Positions 17,385 to 25,937 of a stretch of 64,000 nt of DNA are shown in pieces; the first letter of the stretch is position 1, and every line of letters starts with the position of its first letter. Made by a program: the position numbers and the translations under genes. Where the stretch lies: the NCBI RefSeq assembly GCF_019104725.1, contig NZ_JAHRXF010000004.1:124001-188000 (forward strand). Reading direction: 5' to 3'. This stretch comes from Streptomyces corallincola. Its GTDB lineage: Bacteria; Actinomycetota; Actinomycetes; Streptomycetales; Streptomycetaceae. The notes under the pieces are model-generated. The model made no database searches. It was not told the DNA's origin and saw nothing but the letters and a program-made list of their open reading frames with translations.

Positions 17385-18902
17385 TCAGCGCCGGTGACGC
17401 CCGCCGTCCCCGCGGCCGTTTTCCGCACGTCCGTTTTCCGCGCGGCCGTTTTCCGCGTGCCCGCTCCCGCCGTATCCGTTTTCCGCGCGGGTGCCGTCCC
17501 GCTCGGCCCGGCGGCCGGAGCGGCCGTCTTCGCCGCCGCCGTCCGTGACTCCCACGCCTCCGTGACCGTCGCCGTCGCCGTTGGCCGCACCCGTCGCACG
17601 CGTCGCTTCGGTCACGCCCGCCGGAACCGACGCATCCCCCGCCGCCCGCCGCTCTGGCCGGGGCTCACCGCCCTGCGGAACGACACGGGCCGCCCCGGCG
17701 GCACCGGTGGTGCCACCGGCGGAACCGGCCCCGCTCCCGGCCGCCGTGATCCGCCCCCGCTTCACCCGGCGGCGCAGCAGCCACGCCCCCGCGCCGAGGA
17801 GTACGGCCGTACCGGCGGCGCCCTCCGCGAGCCGCGCGGCCGAGGGATGACCGGCGGGCTGCGCCGAGGCACCGGTGCCGCCGTGGCCGGGCCGGTGGGC
17901 CGGGGTGGTGGTACCGCCGCCGCTGGCCCTGGTCTCACTGAGCGGCTGGACAAGCGCGCCGACCGGCCGCGCGGTACGGCCCCGACCGAAGCCCCAGTCG
18001 AGGAGCGCGGCGGTCTGCTCGTACACCGCGTTGGCGCCGGTGGCCGGATGCATCACGGTGACCAGGAGTGTGCGCCCACCACGTGAGGCCGCACCGGTGA
18101 AGGTGTTGCCGGCGTGGCTCGTGTAGCCGTTCTTCACACCGATCAGGCCGTCGTATGTGTGCAGCCCCCATGCCCCGGTGAGGAGGCGGTCGGTGTTCTG
18201 GATCTGGAACGTCTTCTTGCCACCCGCCGGGAAGTCGGCGGTGCGGGTGGAGCAGTAGCGCCGGAAGTCCGCGTCCCGCAGCCCGTGCCGGGCGAAGAGG
18301 GTGAGGTCGTACGCCGAGGAGAGCTGGCCGGGGTGGTCGAAGCCGTCGGGGCTGACCACATGGGTGTCCAGGGCCTGGAGGTCGGCGGCCCTGGCCTGCA
18401 TCTCCGCGACGGTCTTGGCGACCCCGCCGTTCATGTGCGCGAGGACGTGCACGGCGTCGTTGCCGGAGCGCAGGAAGACGCCCTGCCAGAGCTGCTCGAC
18501 GGTGTACGTGATGCCGGGCTTGATGCCGACGAGGCTGGAGCCGAAGGGGATGTCCGCGAGGTCGGCGTCGGTGACCCGGTAGCGCTGTCCGGCCTGGAAA
18601 CGGCCGAGCACGGTGTCCGCGAACAGCATCTTCAGCGTGGACGCGGGCGGCAGCCGCCGGTGCGCGTCGTACGAGGCCAGCACCTCGCCGGTGGCGGCAT
18701 CGGCCAGCAGCCAGGAGCGGGCGGTGAGCCTGGGCAGTCCGGTGGCGCCGCTCACCTGCACTCCGGAGCGGGCGAGCCGCTCACCGCCGACGGCGGTCCC
18801 CGGAGAGCGCGGGGCCGCGAAGGCGGGGGCGGTGGACAGGGGCAGGGCCGCGGCGGTCAGCCCGAGGACGGCACGCCTGCTGAGCCGGGAGGATTCACGC
18901 AC
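17385..18902 (-). CDS. D-alanyl-D-alanine carboxypeptidase (peptidase S11) with membrane anchor and repeat tail
   Basis: About 505 residues, starting at a GTG (VRESSRLSRRAVLGL) whose signal sequence has a Tat-like twin Arg. The three penicillin-binding motifs are visible: S88-T-L-K91, SGN (RSGNDAVH), and KNG in place of KTG (IGVKNGYTSHAG). The enzyme trims the terminal D-Ala of peptidoglycan stem peptides outside the membrane. A hydrophobic segment (about 370-385, followed by RRRVKRGR) anchors the C-terminal part. The remaining 120 residues are Gly/Ala/Arg-rich and end in AENGR repeats. The tail would lie in the cytoplasm. Confidence 0.92.
   Translation of the reverse strand: MRESSRLSRRAVLGLTAAALPLSTAPAFAAPRSPGTAVGGERLARSGVQVSGATGLPRLTARSWLLADAATGEVLASYDAHRRLPPASTLKMLFADTVLGRFQAGQRYRVTDADLADIPFGSSLVGIKPGITYTVEQLWQGVFLRSGNDAVHVLAHMNGGVAKTVAEMQARAADLQALDTHVVSPDGFDHPGQLSSAYDLTLFARHGLRDADFRRYCSTRTADFPAGGKKTFQIQNTDRLLTGAWGLHTYDGLIGVKNGYTSHAGNTFTGAASRGGRTLLVTVMHPATGANAVYEQTAALLDWGFGRGRTARPVGALVQPLSETRASGGGTTTPAHRPGHGGTGASAQPAGHPSAARLAEGAAGTAVLLGAGAWLLRRRVKRGRITAAGSGAGSAGGTTGAAGAARVVPQGGEPRPERRAAGDASVPAGVTEATRATGAANGDGDGHGGVGVTDGGGEDGRSGRRAERDGTRAENGYGGSGHAENGRAENGRAENGRGDGGRHRR
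17394..17475 (-). repeat. 15-bp repeat encoding AENGR pentapeptides
   Basis: CCGTTTTCCGCGCGG-type units (plus-strand view) recur three times in tandem with a degenerate copy beyond. On the coding strand they give (A-E-N-G-R)n at the extreme C-terminus of the carboxypeptidase. Confidence 0.85.
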
Positions 18903-19174
18903 TGGGGGACCGTACACCGACCTCGCCGGACCCCCCTGACCGGGAGAGGTGCCGCGGTACGGGAATTTGCGTTCTCGTGGAATTCCACCCGCCTGACCGA
19001 CACAGGCGGTAGCGGGAGGAGCACGCTCGGGCCGTATCCGTCTCAACTAATGAGACGACTAAGGGGGTGGCGGGCAGGCCGCCGCAAGCCGCCGGGAGGG
19101 ACGCAGAACAGGCCCGATGGAGTGAGAGATGTAATGGTGGATATCACCCTTTTCGTCTGGCCCGGGGAGTCGCC

Positions 19175-19720
19175 GTGACCTGTCTCGACCGACGTGACGT
19201 TGGCCTGTTGCTGCTGCGGCTGGGCACGGGCGGGGTACTCGCCGCGCACGGCGCGCAGAAGATGTTCGGCACCTTCGGCGGGGCGGGGTTGGCGAGTACC
19301 AGCCAGTTCATGGAATCCGTGGGTTTTGTGCCGGGCCGGACGAACGCGCTGCTGGCGGGGGCGTCGGAGCTGGGCGGCGGGCTGCTGCTGGCGATGGGGC
19401 TGGGGACGCCGGGCGCGGGCGCGGCGGCGGCCGGGGCGATGACGGGCGCGGCGGCCGTGCACACGCCCAACGGCTTCTTCGCGCGGAACGGCGGCTACGA
19501 GCACGCGGCGAGCCTGGGCCTGACGGCGGCGGGGCTCGCCATCACCGGGCCGGGCCGGCTCTCCCTGGACCACGCGCTGGGGCACGTCCTCAACCGGGGC
19601 TGGATGGTGCCGGTGGCGCTCGGCGTCACGGCGGCGGCCACCTCGGTGGTCGTGGGGATGCGGAACCGGCACCTCCGGCGGCAGGCGTCGGTCGAGCAGG
19701 AGGCGCTGTTCGACGAGTAG
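19175..19720 (+). CDS. DoxX family membrane protein
   Basis: A 181-residue protein; the GTG at 19175 (VTCLDRRDVGLLLLRLGTGG) has GGGGAG 7 nt upstream. Four hydrophobic segments are present, with the DoxX pattern LLLRLGTGGVLAAHGAQKMFG in the first helix and FMESVGFVPGRTNALLAGASELGGGLLLA in the second and third. The family is linked to redox homeostasis in membrane complexes in mycobacteria. Its partner is not evident here. Confidence 0.88.
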   Translation: MTCLDRRDVGLLLLRLGTGGVLAAHGAQKMFGTFGGAGLASTSQFMESVGFVPGRTNALLAGASELGGGLLLAMGLGTPGAGAAAAGAMTGAAAVHTPNGFFARNGGYEHAASLGLTAAGLAITGPGRLSLDHALGHVLNRGWMVPVALGVTAAATSVVVGMRNRHLRRQASVEQEALFDE

Positions 19721-19758
19721 CCCCCACCGGTGGGCGGCGCGTGGCAGGCTCCGGCACC

Positions 19759-20130
19759 ATGACGGACCCGCACCCCGCCCCCACCCCCGCAGACGCGCCC
19801 TCCCCCACCCCCGCCACCCCGCTCTGGCCGACGATCGAAGCGCTCTGGTCACGGCTGGAGGAGGCAGGCGGCCCCGGTGGCCGGGAGGGCGTCCTGCTGC
19901 GCGTCCTCAAACTCTCCGAGGAGGTGGGCGAGGTGGCGGAGGCGCTGATCGGCGCGACCGGCCAGAACCCCCGCAAGGGCGTGACCCACACCTGGTCCGA
20001 CGTGGAATCCGAACTCTGCGACGTGGCCATCACCGCCCTGGTCGCCCTCCGCACCCTCACCCCGACCCCGGAAGCCACCTTCACCACCCACCTCACCCGA
20101 GTCCGCGACCGCCCCCAGACCCCCCGTTGA
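19759..20130 (+). CDS. MazG-like NTP pyrophosphohydrolase family protein
   Basis: About 123 residues, start at the ATG encoding MTDPHPAPTPAD. After a Pro-rich N-terminus comes a helical core with the MazG metal-binding pattern: LKLSEEVGEVAEAL (EEVGE) and SDVESELCDVAITALVAL (ExxxD). Such all-alpha enzymes hydrolyse nucleoside triphosphates to monophosphates. At this length it is the single-domain form. It lies 38 nt downstream of the DoxX gene and may be cotranscribed. Confidence 0.85.
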   Translation: MTDPHPAPTPADAPSPTPATPLWPTIEALWSRLEEAGGPGGREGVLLRVLKLSEEVGEVAEALIGATGQNPRKGVTHTWSDVESELCDVAITALVALRTLTPTPEATFTTHLTRVRDRPQTPR

Positions 20131-20377
20131 GCACACCAGACCGACCCGCCCCAGCCCAACCACCCCAATGGAGCCCCCCGACTGGACTCCCCCACCCCCA
20201 ACCCCCCACACTCCCCCCAGGGCCCCCGCCACTCGCTGTAGTAGACACCGCGAGCTCGCAGGGGGCCTGTTTTCGTGCGGGTGGGGTCCGGTGGGGGTGC
20301 GTACACGCGTACGCGACGACTCCGGGCAGGCGCGGGCATCGTTTCTGCAGGTCAGCAGAGGTGCGGGGTGATCACTC

Positions 20378-20929
20378 GTGAGCGTTGCGTCGAGCCGTTC
20401 CGAGCAACCGCGGGGCTGTCTTCCCGTTGTCCGGGATATTCACCGCGACAACGAGCAGGCCACCTTGCTCACACAACGCATCACCCGCCTGGGGACCGTC
20501 CTGACAGTGGCTTCAGCGCTCGTGTTCACCTCGCCCGCGAGCGCCCAGGCCAACGCCGTCGGCTCCTCCCCCGTGCACACCTTCGAGTACAGCGTCGGCG
20601 GCATGGTCATGAAGGTGCCGACGGGTTGCATGTTCACGCACATCATCCGGGGTGGCGGGCGGCGGATCAGCTACCAGAACGCGGGCGTGGACTGCGGGTT
20701 CGTGGCGGCGCTGAGCAGCGGGTTCTGCAACTGGCGTATCGATTTCGTCTACGCGGACACGGACAACCGGACGTACCGCACCGCCCGGGGGCGGACGCAC
20801 AACGAGTGCAGGATCGACCCGATGCGTGGCAACTCGCCCCAGACTCTGCCCCGTTACGGCAAGGCGTGTGCGCATCTGTACGTCAACGGGGTCCGCCGGG
20901 TCAGCCAGTGCCACCACATCACGAAGTGA
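20378..20929 (+). CDS. Secreted Cys-rich protein, unknown function
   Basis: Up to 183 residues from a GTG; an internal TTG at 20466 (LLTQRITRLGTVL) would give a standard signal peptide start. A signal sequence with an Ala-x-Ala site (SPASAQA) precedes a mature part of about 130 residues with six Cys (GCMF, DCGF, FCNW, ECRI, ACAH, QCHH), enough for three disulfides. Nothing matches a family I can name. It is followed 6 nt later by a gene for a small membrane protein. Confidence 0.7.
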   Translation: MSVASSRSEQPRGCLPVVRDIHRDNEQATLLTQRITRLGTVLTVASALVFTSPASAQANAVGSSPVHTFEYSVGGMVMKVPTGCMFTHIIRGGGRRISYQNAGVDCGFVAALSSGFCNWRIDFVYADTDNRTYRTARGRTHNECRIDPMRGNSPQTLPRYGKACAHLYVNGVRRVSQCHHITK

Positions 20930-20935
20930 GCCCTC

Positions 20936-21178
20936 ATGGTCGAGCGACAGCAGCAGAGCGGTACGGACCGTGATCGCCCCGAGGGAGCGGGTCGGCGGCG
21001 GGGAGGCGAGATCGCCGCGTTCGGCATCGGCGTTCTGGTGACCCTCGCGTACTTCGGGTTCTTTCCCGGACTTCCGCATGTGATCGATGGCGGGGCGATC
21101 GTCGTGGCGGTGGTGGCGGGGCTGGTGGCCCGGTGGGGGTGGCGGGCCTGGGCAGGGGGGCGGAAGCCGGGGGGTTGA
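20936..21178 (+). CDS. Small membrane protein, unknown function
   Basis: An 80-residue protein: a charged N-terminus (MVERQQQSGTDRDRPEG), then hydrophobic segments at about 26-46 and 52-68. The start lies 6 nt after the stop of the secreted Cys-rich protein gene, so the pair is probably cotranscribed. I recognise no family. Confidence 0.6.
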   Translation: MVERQQQSGTDRDRPEGAGRRRGGEIAAFGIGVLVTLAYFGFFPGLPHVIDGGAIVVAVVAGLVARWGWRAWAGGRKPGG

Positions 21179-21289
21179 CGGTGCTGCGGTTGGCTCTGTG
21201 TGTCGTGGACCCAGGTGGTGCGGGGTGGGCAGAGATCGTCAACCGGGTTAGTTTGGGCGGGACTTCGTCAGGTGGGTGAGGAGAGTTCC

Positions 21290-22264
21290 GTGATCGGGAG
21301 CCGGACCGTGTGCGGTGTCGATGTTCCGCCGCTGGGGATGGGGTGCTGGGCCGTAGGGGGGCCGTTCTGGGCGGGGGAACAGCCGCTGGGGTGGGGTGAG
21401 GTGGACGACGCGGAATCGACGGCGGCGCTCCGGCGGGCGTTCGAGCTGGGGATCACGGTGTACGACACGGCGGACGTGTACGGCGCGGGCCGCAGCGAGC
21501 GCGTGCTCGCCGGGGCACTGGGCAGGCACCGGGACGAGATCTTCATCGCCACCAAGTGGGGCAACGTCTTCGACGAGGGGACGAAGCAGATCACGGGCCA
21601 CGACGCCACCCCCGCGCACCTGCGCCGCGCGGTCGAGGCCTCACTGAGCCGCCTGGGCACGGACCGCATCGACCTCCACCAGCTCCACCTGGGCGACGCG
21701 AGCCCCGAGGAGGCGGCCGAACTGTCCGGCGCCCTGGAGGAGTTGGTGTCGGAGGGCAAGATCCGCGCGTACGGCTGGAGTACGGACGACGCGGAACGCC
21801 CGGCCGCGATGGCGGGCCCCCATTTCGCCGCCGTACAGCACGAGTTGAACGTTCTCAACGACGCCCCCGGCATGCTCGCCCTGGTCGAGGAGCGCGGCTG
21901 GACCAGTATCAACCGGGGCCCGCTGGCGATGGGGCTGCTGAGCCCCAAGTACACGGCGGACACCCGCATCGGCGACACCGACGTGCGCGGCGACGCCCCG
22001 GAGTGGATGCGCTACTTCCACGACGGCCGCCCCGCCGCCGAATGGCTCCGCCGCCGCGACGCCGTCCGCGAGATCCTCACCTCCGACGGCCGCACCCTCG
22101 TCCAGGGCGCCCTCGCCTGGATCTGGTCCCGCAGCCCCCACACCCTCCCCATCCCCGGCTTCCGCACCATCCCCCAGGTCGAGGAGAACGCGGCAGCCCT
22201 CCAGCACGGCCCGCTGAGCGCGGGGCAGATGGCGGAGATCGACAAACTGCTGGACCGGGGCTGA
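21290..22264 (+). CDS. Aldo/keto reductase
   Basis: A 324-residue TIM-barrel NADPH-dependent oxidoreductase, starting at a GTG with GAGGAG 7 nt upstream. The catalytic tetrad residues are visible: D in YDTADVYGAG, Y in the same motif, K in IATKWGNV, and H in LHQLHLGD. The C-terminal NADPH loop is present as IPGFRTIPQVEENAAAL. It belongs to the AKR11/AKR12-like bacterial group by overall pattern. The substrate is unknown. Confidence 0.93.
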   Translation: MIGSRTVCGVDVPPLGMGCWAVGGPFWAGEQPLGWGEVDDAESTAALRRAFELGITVYDTADVYGAGRSERVLAGALGRHRDEIFIATKWGNVFDEGTKQITGHDATPAHLRRAVEASLSRLGTDRIDLHQLHLGDASPEEAAELSGALEELVSEGKIRAYGWSTDDAERPAAMAGPHFAAVQHELNVLNDAPGMLALVEERGWTSINRGPLAMGLLSPKYTADTRIGDTDVRGDAPEWMRYFHDGRPAAEWLRRRDAVREILTSDGRTLVQGALAWIWSRSPHTLPIPGFRTIPQVEENAAALQHGPLSAGQMAEIDKLLDRG

Positions 22265-22409
22265 CCCCGGAGGGAGCCGGAACGAGGCAGGCCCGGAGAA
22301 GGGGCGGACGCGTCGGGCGGCACGCAGATCACGCCTACGGCAACGCCAGCGGTGCGGGCGGGGTCGGCAATGATTGGCCTGCTTCATTCGCAGGATCAGA
22401 GGACACAGC

Positions 22410-23399
22410 ATGTCGCCGAGTACACCGGTGCCTCCGATAGCTGAAGGCGCCGGATTTCACGCCCTGACCGCGTCCGCCTTCGAGCTGTACGCGGCCTGTT
22501 TGCGCGAGGGACGTCCCCCGGAGGACGCTTCCCCGGATTCCCTGGACCGCCTGGTGGCCCTCGGAATGCTCGTGGAGAGCGAGGACGAACCGGGTCGGCT
22601 GGTCCCGGTGAACCCCAGACTGGCCGAGGCCCGGCTCGGGGTCACCTGGCGGACGGCGGCGCTGCAACTCCTCGAACAGGCCGGTGATCTGTCCGAGGCA
22701 CTGGCCCCCCTCATCTCGGAGTTCCAGGAGAGCACCGCCCCCATCAAGGACAGTGACCCCCTGGTGCACCTCCGAGGCAAGGCGTTGATCAGCGCCTGTG
22801 TGGACGACGCGGTCAGCCGTTGCACCCGGGAGCTGATCACCGCCCAGCCCGGCGGAGGCCGTCCGGCCACCACCCTGAGCGCGGTGAGCGCGAGCGTGCG
22901 AGCGGCACTTTTCCGTGGCGTCTCGGTGCGGACGCTGTACCAGCACACGGCCTGGCACGCCGGCCCCACCCGGGACTTCGTCGAGGAGATGACGCGGCTC
23001 GGCGCCCGGGTGCGGACGCTGGACGAGTTCTTCGAGCGCCTGATCATCGTCGATCGCAGGACCGCGTTCCTTCCTGCCTCCCCCGACCGCAGCACGGCGG
23101 TGATGGTCCAGGACCCGGCAGTCGTCGGGTTCCTGGCTGACGTCTTCGACCGCAACTGGCAGCGAGCCACGGAGTTCACCGGCCGACGGACGCCGGAGCG
23201 GTCGGTGGAGATCACCGGGCAGTTGCAGCAACAGATCGTGCGCGGTCTGATCGGCGGCGAGAGCGACGCGGCCATCGCCAAACGGATCGGCCTGAGCCAG
23301 CGCTCCTACGCCTCCCATCTGGCCCGCATGAAGGAGGAGTTGGGCGTGGACACCCGGTTCCAGCTCGGCTACACGCTGGCCAAGAGCGGTGCCGCCTAG
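22410..23399 (+). CDS. HTH transcriptional regulator with TrmB/PLD-like core and LuxR-type HTH
   Basis: A 329-residue protein (ATG at 22410 with AGAGGA upstream). The N-terminus looks like a winged helix (TASAFELYAACLREGRPPEDA). The centre (VRTLYQHTAWHAGPTRDFVEEM, then LIIVDRRTAFLPA) matches the PLD-like sensor domain of Streptomyces regulators. The C-terminus has a LuxR-type HTH (SDAAIAKRIGLSQRSYASHLARMKEELGV). This layout is common in Streptomyces regulators next to specialised-metabolism genes. Its last codons overlap the convergent hydrolase gene by 4 nt. Confidence 0.82.
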   Translation: MSPSTPVPPIAEGAGFHALTASAFELYAACLREGRPPEDASPDSLDRLVALGMLVESEDEPGRLVPVNPRLAEARLGVTWRTAALQLLEQAGDLSEALAPLISEFQESTAPIKDSDPLVHLRGKALISACVDDAVSRCTRELITAQPGGGRPATTLSAVSASVRAALFRGVSVRTLYQHTAWHAGPTRDFVEEMTRLGARVRTLDEFFERLIIVDRRTAFLPASPDRSTAVMVQDPAVVGFLADVFDRNWQRATEFTGRRTPERSVEITGQLQQQIVRGLIGGESDAAIAKRIGLSQRSYASHLARMKEELGVDTRFQLGYTLAKSGAA

Positions 23400-24184
23400 G
23401 AACACGACTCACCGGTGCCGGGCGGTTGGGTCAGGGCCTCGGCGACGGCCCGTACGAACGCCTCGGGCTGGTCGAGCATGACGTTGTGTCCGGCGCCCGG
23501 GATCTCCCGCACCCGTACCCCGGCCTCGGTCAGCTCCTCTTCACGCCCCGGGGCCTCGCCCCGTTCCCCGTAGAGCAGGGTGCGCGGTGCGGCGAGCCCG
23601 TTCAGCGTCTCCCGTACGGTCGCCGCGGCGAGCCGGACCGCGCTGCGGTGCAGGGCCAGTGGATCCGCGAGCCGCATGGTGACCGCCCAGTCGGGGTCCA
23701 CCCGGTCGAGGGTCTCCGCGAAGCCGCCGTCGAGGAAGTCGGCCTCGGAGTAGGTGGCGATGCCGCTGCTGCCGGGCTTGCGGACCGCGACGGTCGGGTC
23801 CAGGTTCGGTTCCGCCACCACGAGTCGGCCCACCAGCTCCGGATGCCGTTCGGCCAGCACGATGGCTACCGCACCGCCCATGCTGTGCGCGACGACGTCG
23901 GCCCGAGCCACCCCGGCCACGCGCAGTGCCTCGGCCAGGGCGTCGGCGTGGGACTTTAGGCTGTAGTCGAAGTCCGCCGGCCGGTCGCTGAGACCGAAGC
24001 CGAGCATGTCGATGAGCAGGGACCGGTGGCCCGCCAGCGACGGGTCGGCCGCCACCCGGGCGTAGTACGCCGAGGCCATCGCGCCGAGACCGTGCACGTA
24101 GACGCGGACCGGGTCGGTGCCGGGCAGCTCGACCCAGCGCAGCCGGGCACCTGACGGGGTCACTACTGCCTGACGGATGCTCAT
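23396..24184 (-). CDS. Alpha/beta hydrolase
   Basis: A 262-residue soluble hydrolase. The nucleophile elbow AHSMGG places the catalytic Ser at 101. The oxyanion region is VHGLGAM and a late GAGHNVMLDQPEAF holds the catalytic His. GGAGGAAG is well placed before the ATG. The substrate is unknown. An inverted repeat about 165 nt upstream (24349-24373) may be its operator. Confidence 0.9.
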   Translation of the reverse strand: MSIRQAVVTPSGARLRWVELPGTDPVRVYVHGLGAMASAYYARVAADPSLAGHRSLLIDMLGFGLSDRPADFDYSLKSHADALAEALRVAGVARADVVAHSMGGAVAIVLAERHPELVGRLVVAEPNLDPTVAVRKPGSSGIATYSEADFLDGGFAETLDRVDPDWAVTMRLADPLALHRSAVRLAAATVRETLNGLAAPRTLLYGERGEAPGREEELTEAGVRVREIPGAGHNVMLDQPEAFVRAVAEALTQPPGTGESCS

Positions 24185-24348
24185 GCGGGTTGCTTCCTCC
24201 GATTGTCGGCAACGTCGGTCCCGCGACCATCGGGGACGGACGGCGCGGGCACTCTCGAACCGCGCCCGAGCGGTCCGTGGTGTTCAGGACGACTCCGCCG
24301 CGTGGCGCGCACTACATACTTCGCCGCCGGGCAGATCAGTGGAAGGTT

Positions 24349-24376
24349 CAGTTCCTTGCACTGCATGGAATTGCAC
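24349..24376. promoter_or_regulatory. Inverted repeat with TTGCAC direct repeat, possible operator
   Basis: CAGTTCC and GGAATTG face each other across 11 nt, and TTGCAC occurs twice at a 15-nt distance (24356 and 24371). It is the only ordered element in the otherwise plain 24185-24490 interval. The bound protein is unknown. Confidence 0.4.
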
Positions 24377-24490
24377 GCAGCCTGACAGCCGCCTTCACCA
24401 CCGTCGGCCGACTGCCGCAGCGCTTCACCGCCGCCGAGCCGATTGCCGGAGCCCGGGCCACCCGACCCAGCAAGCCCCCGAAAGACCGAA

Positions 24491-24520
24491 AAGGGCCTCC
24501 GACGCGGGTCGGAGGCCCTT
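24491..24520 (-). terminator. Terminator of rnpB
   Basis: A perfect 13-bp inverted repeat (AAGGGCCTCCGAC, loop GCGG, GTCGGAGGCCCTT). On the minus strand it is followed by TTTTCGG and lies about 24 nt after the RNase P RNA 3' end. Confidence 0.9.
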
Positions 24521-24543
24521 CCCAAGGAAAAGCCGCAGGTAGC

Positions 24544-24952
24544 GGCAGACGAGTCGGGCTGTACGCCGGGTTCTGTGCCGGGGGTCCTCGCGGACGTCCC
24601 GGTGACGGCCATCCATCTAGGGCCGGTGTTGCCACCGGCCTCGTGCGGTCTACCCGCGGACTCGGGCGGGCAGCCCTCGAACGTCCGCGCAGAGCGCGTT
24701 CTACGGCGCTCCTTTTGACCTTGCTCCGGGTGGGGTTTACCTAGCTGCCCAGGTCACCCTGGGCACTGGTGGTCTCTTACACCACCGTTTCACCCTTACC
24801 GGGGACCGAGATCCCCGGCGGTCTGTTTTCTGTGGCACTGTCCCGTGGGTCACCCCAGGTGGCCGTTAGCCATCACCCTGCCCTGTGGAGCCCGGACGTT
24901 CCTCGGGGAACCCCTGGGGGCTCCACGCGGCCGTCCGCCCGGCTCGTCTGCC
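24544..24952 (-). ncRNA. rnpB: RNase P RNA, bacterial type A
   Basis: About 409 nt. The two ends pair to form helix P1: the RNA begins GGCAGACGAG and ends CTCGTCTGCC. The conserved 5' core is present on the minus strand as GAGGAACGTCCGGGCTCCAC followed by AGGGCAGGGTGATGGCTAAC, and the 3' core as GTAGACCGCACGAGGCC near the P4 partner. It is the catalytic RNA that removes 5' leaders from tRNA precursors. It is typical of high-GC actinobacteria and is followed by a strong terminator. Confidence 0.96.
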
Positions 24953-25072
24953 GTGCCGACCATGTTACCGGTACGCGCATGTCCCCCCGGACCGGTTCGG
25001 AGACGGGCCCCACCTGCCCTTACCCTGGCGCGGAGCCCCGTGGAGGGCGTCCCACAGAAGGAGTCACCGCCC

Positions 25073-25855
25073 GTGCTTGTGCTGCTGCCGCCCTCGGAGG
25101 GCAAGGCTTCGTCCGGCCGTGGCGCCCCGCTCAGGCCGGAGTCCCTGTCGCTGCCGGGGCTGACCCCCGCCCGTGAGGCCGTACTCGGGGAACTCGTCGA
25201 GCTGTGCGCGGGCGACGAGGAGAAGGCGCGCGAAGTGCTCGGGCTGAGCGAGGGGCTGCGCGGCGAGGTCGCCAAGAACGCCGGGCTCCGCACCGCCGGA
25301 GCCCGCCCCGCCGGGGAGATCTACACCGGCGTGCTCTACGACGCCCTCGGCCTCGCCACCCTCGACACCGCCGCCAAGCGCCGCGCCACCCGCTCCCTGC
25401 TGGTGTTCTCCGGGCTCTGGGGCGCCGTCCGCGTCACCGACCGCATCCCCTCGTACCGCTGCTCGATGGGTGTGAAGCTGCCCGGGCTCGGCGCGCTCGC
25501 CGGGCACTGGCGGGCGCCGATGGCGGACGTGCTGCCCGAGGCCGCCGGTGACGGGCTGGTCCTCGACCTGCGCTCCGCCGCGTACGCCGCCGCCTGGAAG
25601 CCGAAGGGCGAGGTCGCCGCTCGGACCGCGACCGTACGCGTGCTGCACGCGCCCACCCGCAAGGTGGTCAGCCACTTCAACAAGGCGACCAAGGGCCGGA
25701 TCATACGGTCCCTGCTCACCGAGGGTGCCGCGCCCCGCGACCCCGCCGCACTGGTCGAGGCACTGCGGGACCTGGGGTACGTGGTGGAGGTCGCGGCGCC
25801 CGGCGCGGGCGGAAAGCCCTGGGCGCTGGACGTGCTCGTGGACGAGGTGCACTGA
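25073..25855 (+). CDS. yaaA: Peroxide stress protein YaaA (UPF0246)
   Basis: A 260-residue cytosolic protein starting at a GTG (VLVLLPPSEGK) with AGAAGGAG upstream. The motif LLPPSEGK near the N-terminus, the central YTGVLYDALG and VFSGLWGAVRVTDRIPSYRCSMG, and the C-terminal KVVSHFNKATKGRIIRSL are all diagnostic. In E. coli YaaA lowers intracellular free iron during peroxide stress and has a DNA-binding fold. It is divergent from rnpB. Confidence 0.93.
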   Translation: MLVLLPPSEGKASSGRGAPLRPESLSLPGLTPAREAVLGELVELCAGDEEKAREVLGLSEGLRGEVAKNAGLRTAGARPAGEIYTGVLYDALGLATLDTAAKRRATRSLLVFSGLWGAVRVTDRIPSYRCSMGVKLPGLGALAGHWRAPMADVLPEAAGDGLVLDLRSAAYAAAWKPKGEVAARTATVRVLHAPTRKVVSHFNKATKGRIIRSLLTEGAAPRDPAALVEALRDLGYVVEVAAPGAGGKPWALDVLVDEVH

Positions 25856-25937
25856 ACCCGCACGGGCAGCGGCAGCAGCTATTGCGTCCTGCGCAACGGG
25901 CTTTGCGGAGGGTGCGTTACGTCGGCACGATGTGGAC

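Noticed and set aside
17020..17397. Plus-strand open frame of 125 codons
   Set aside because: No ribosome-binding site, Arg/Gly-rich low complexity, no domain.
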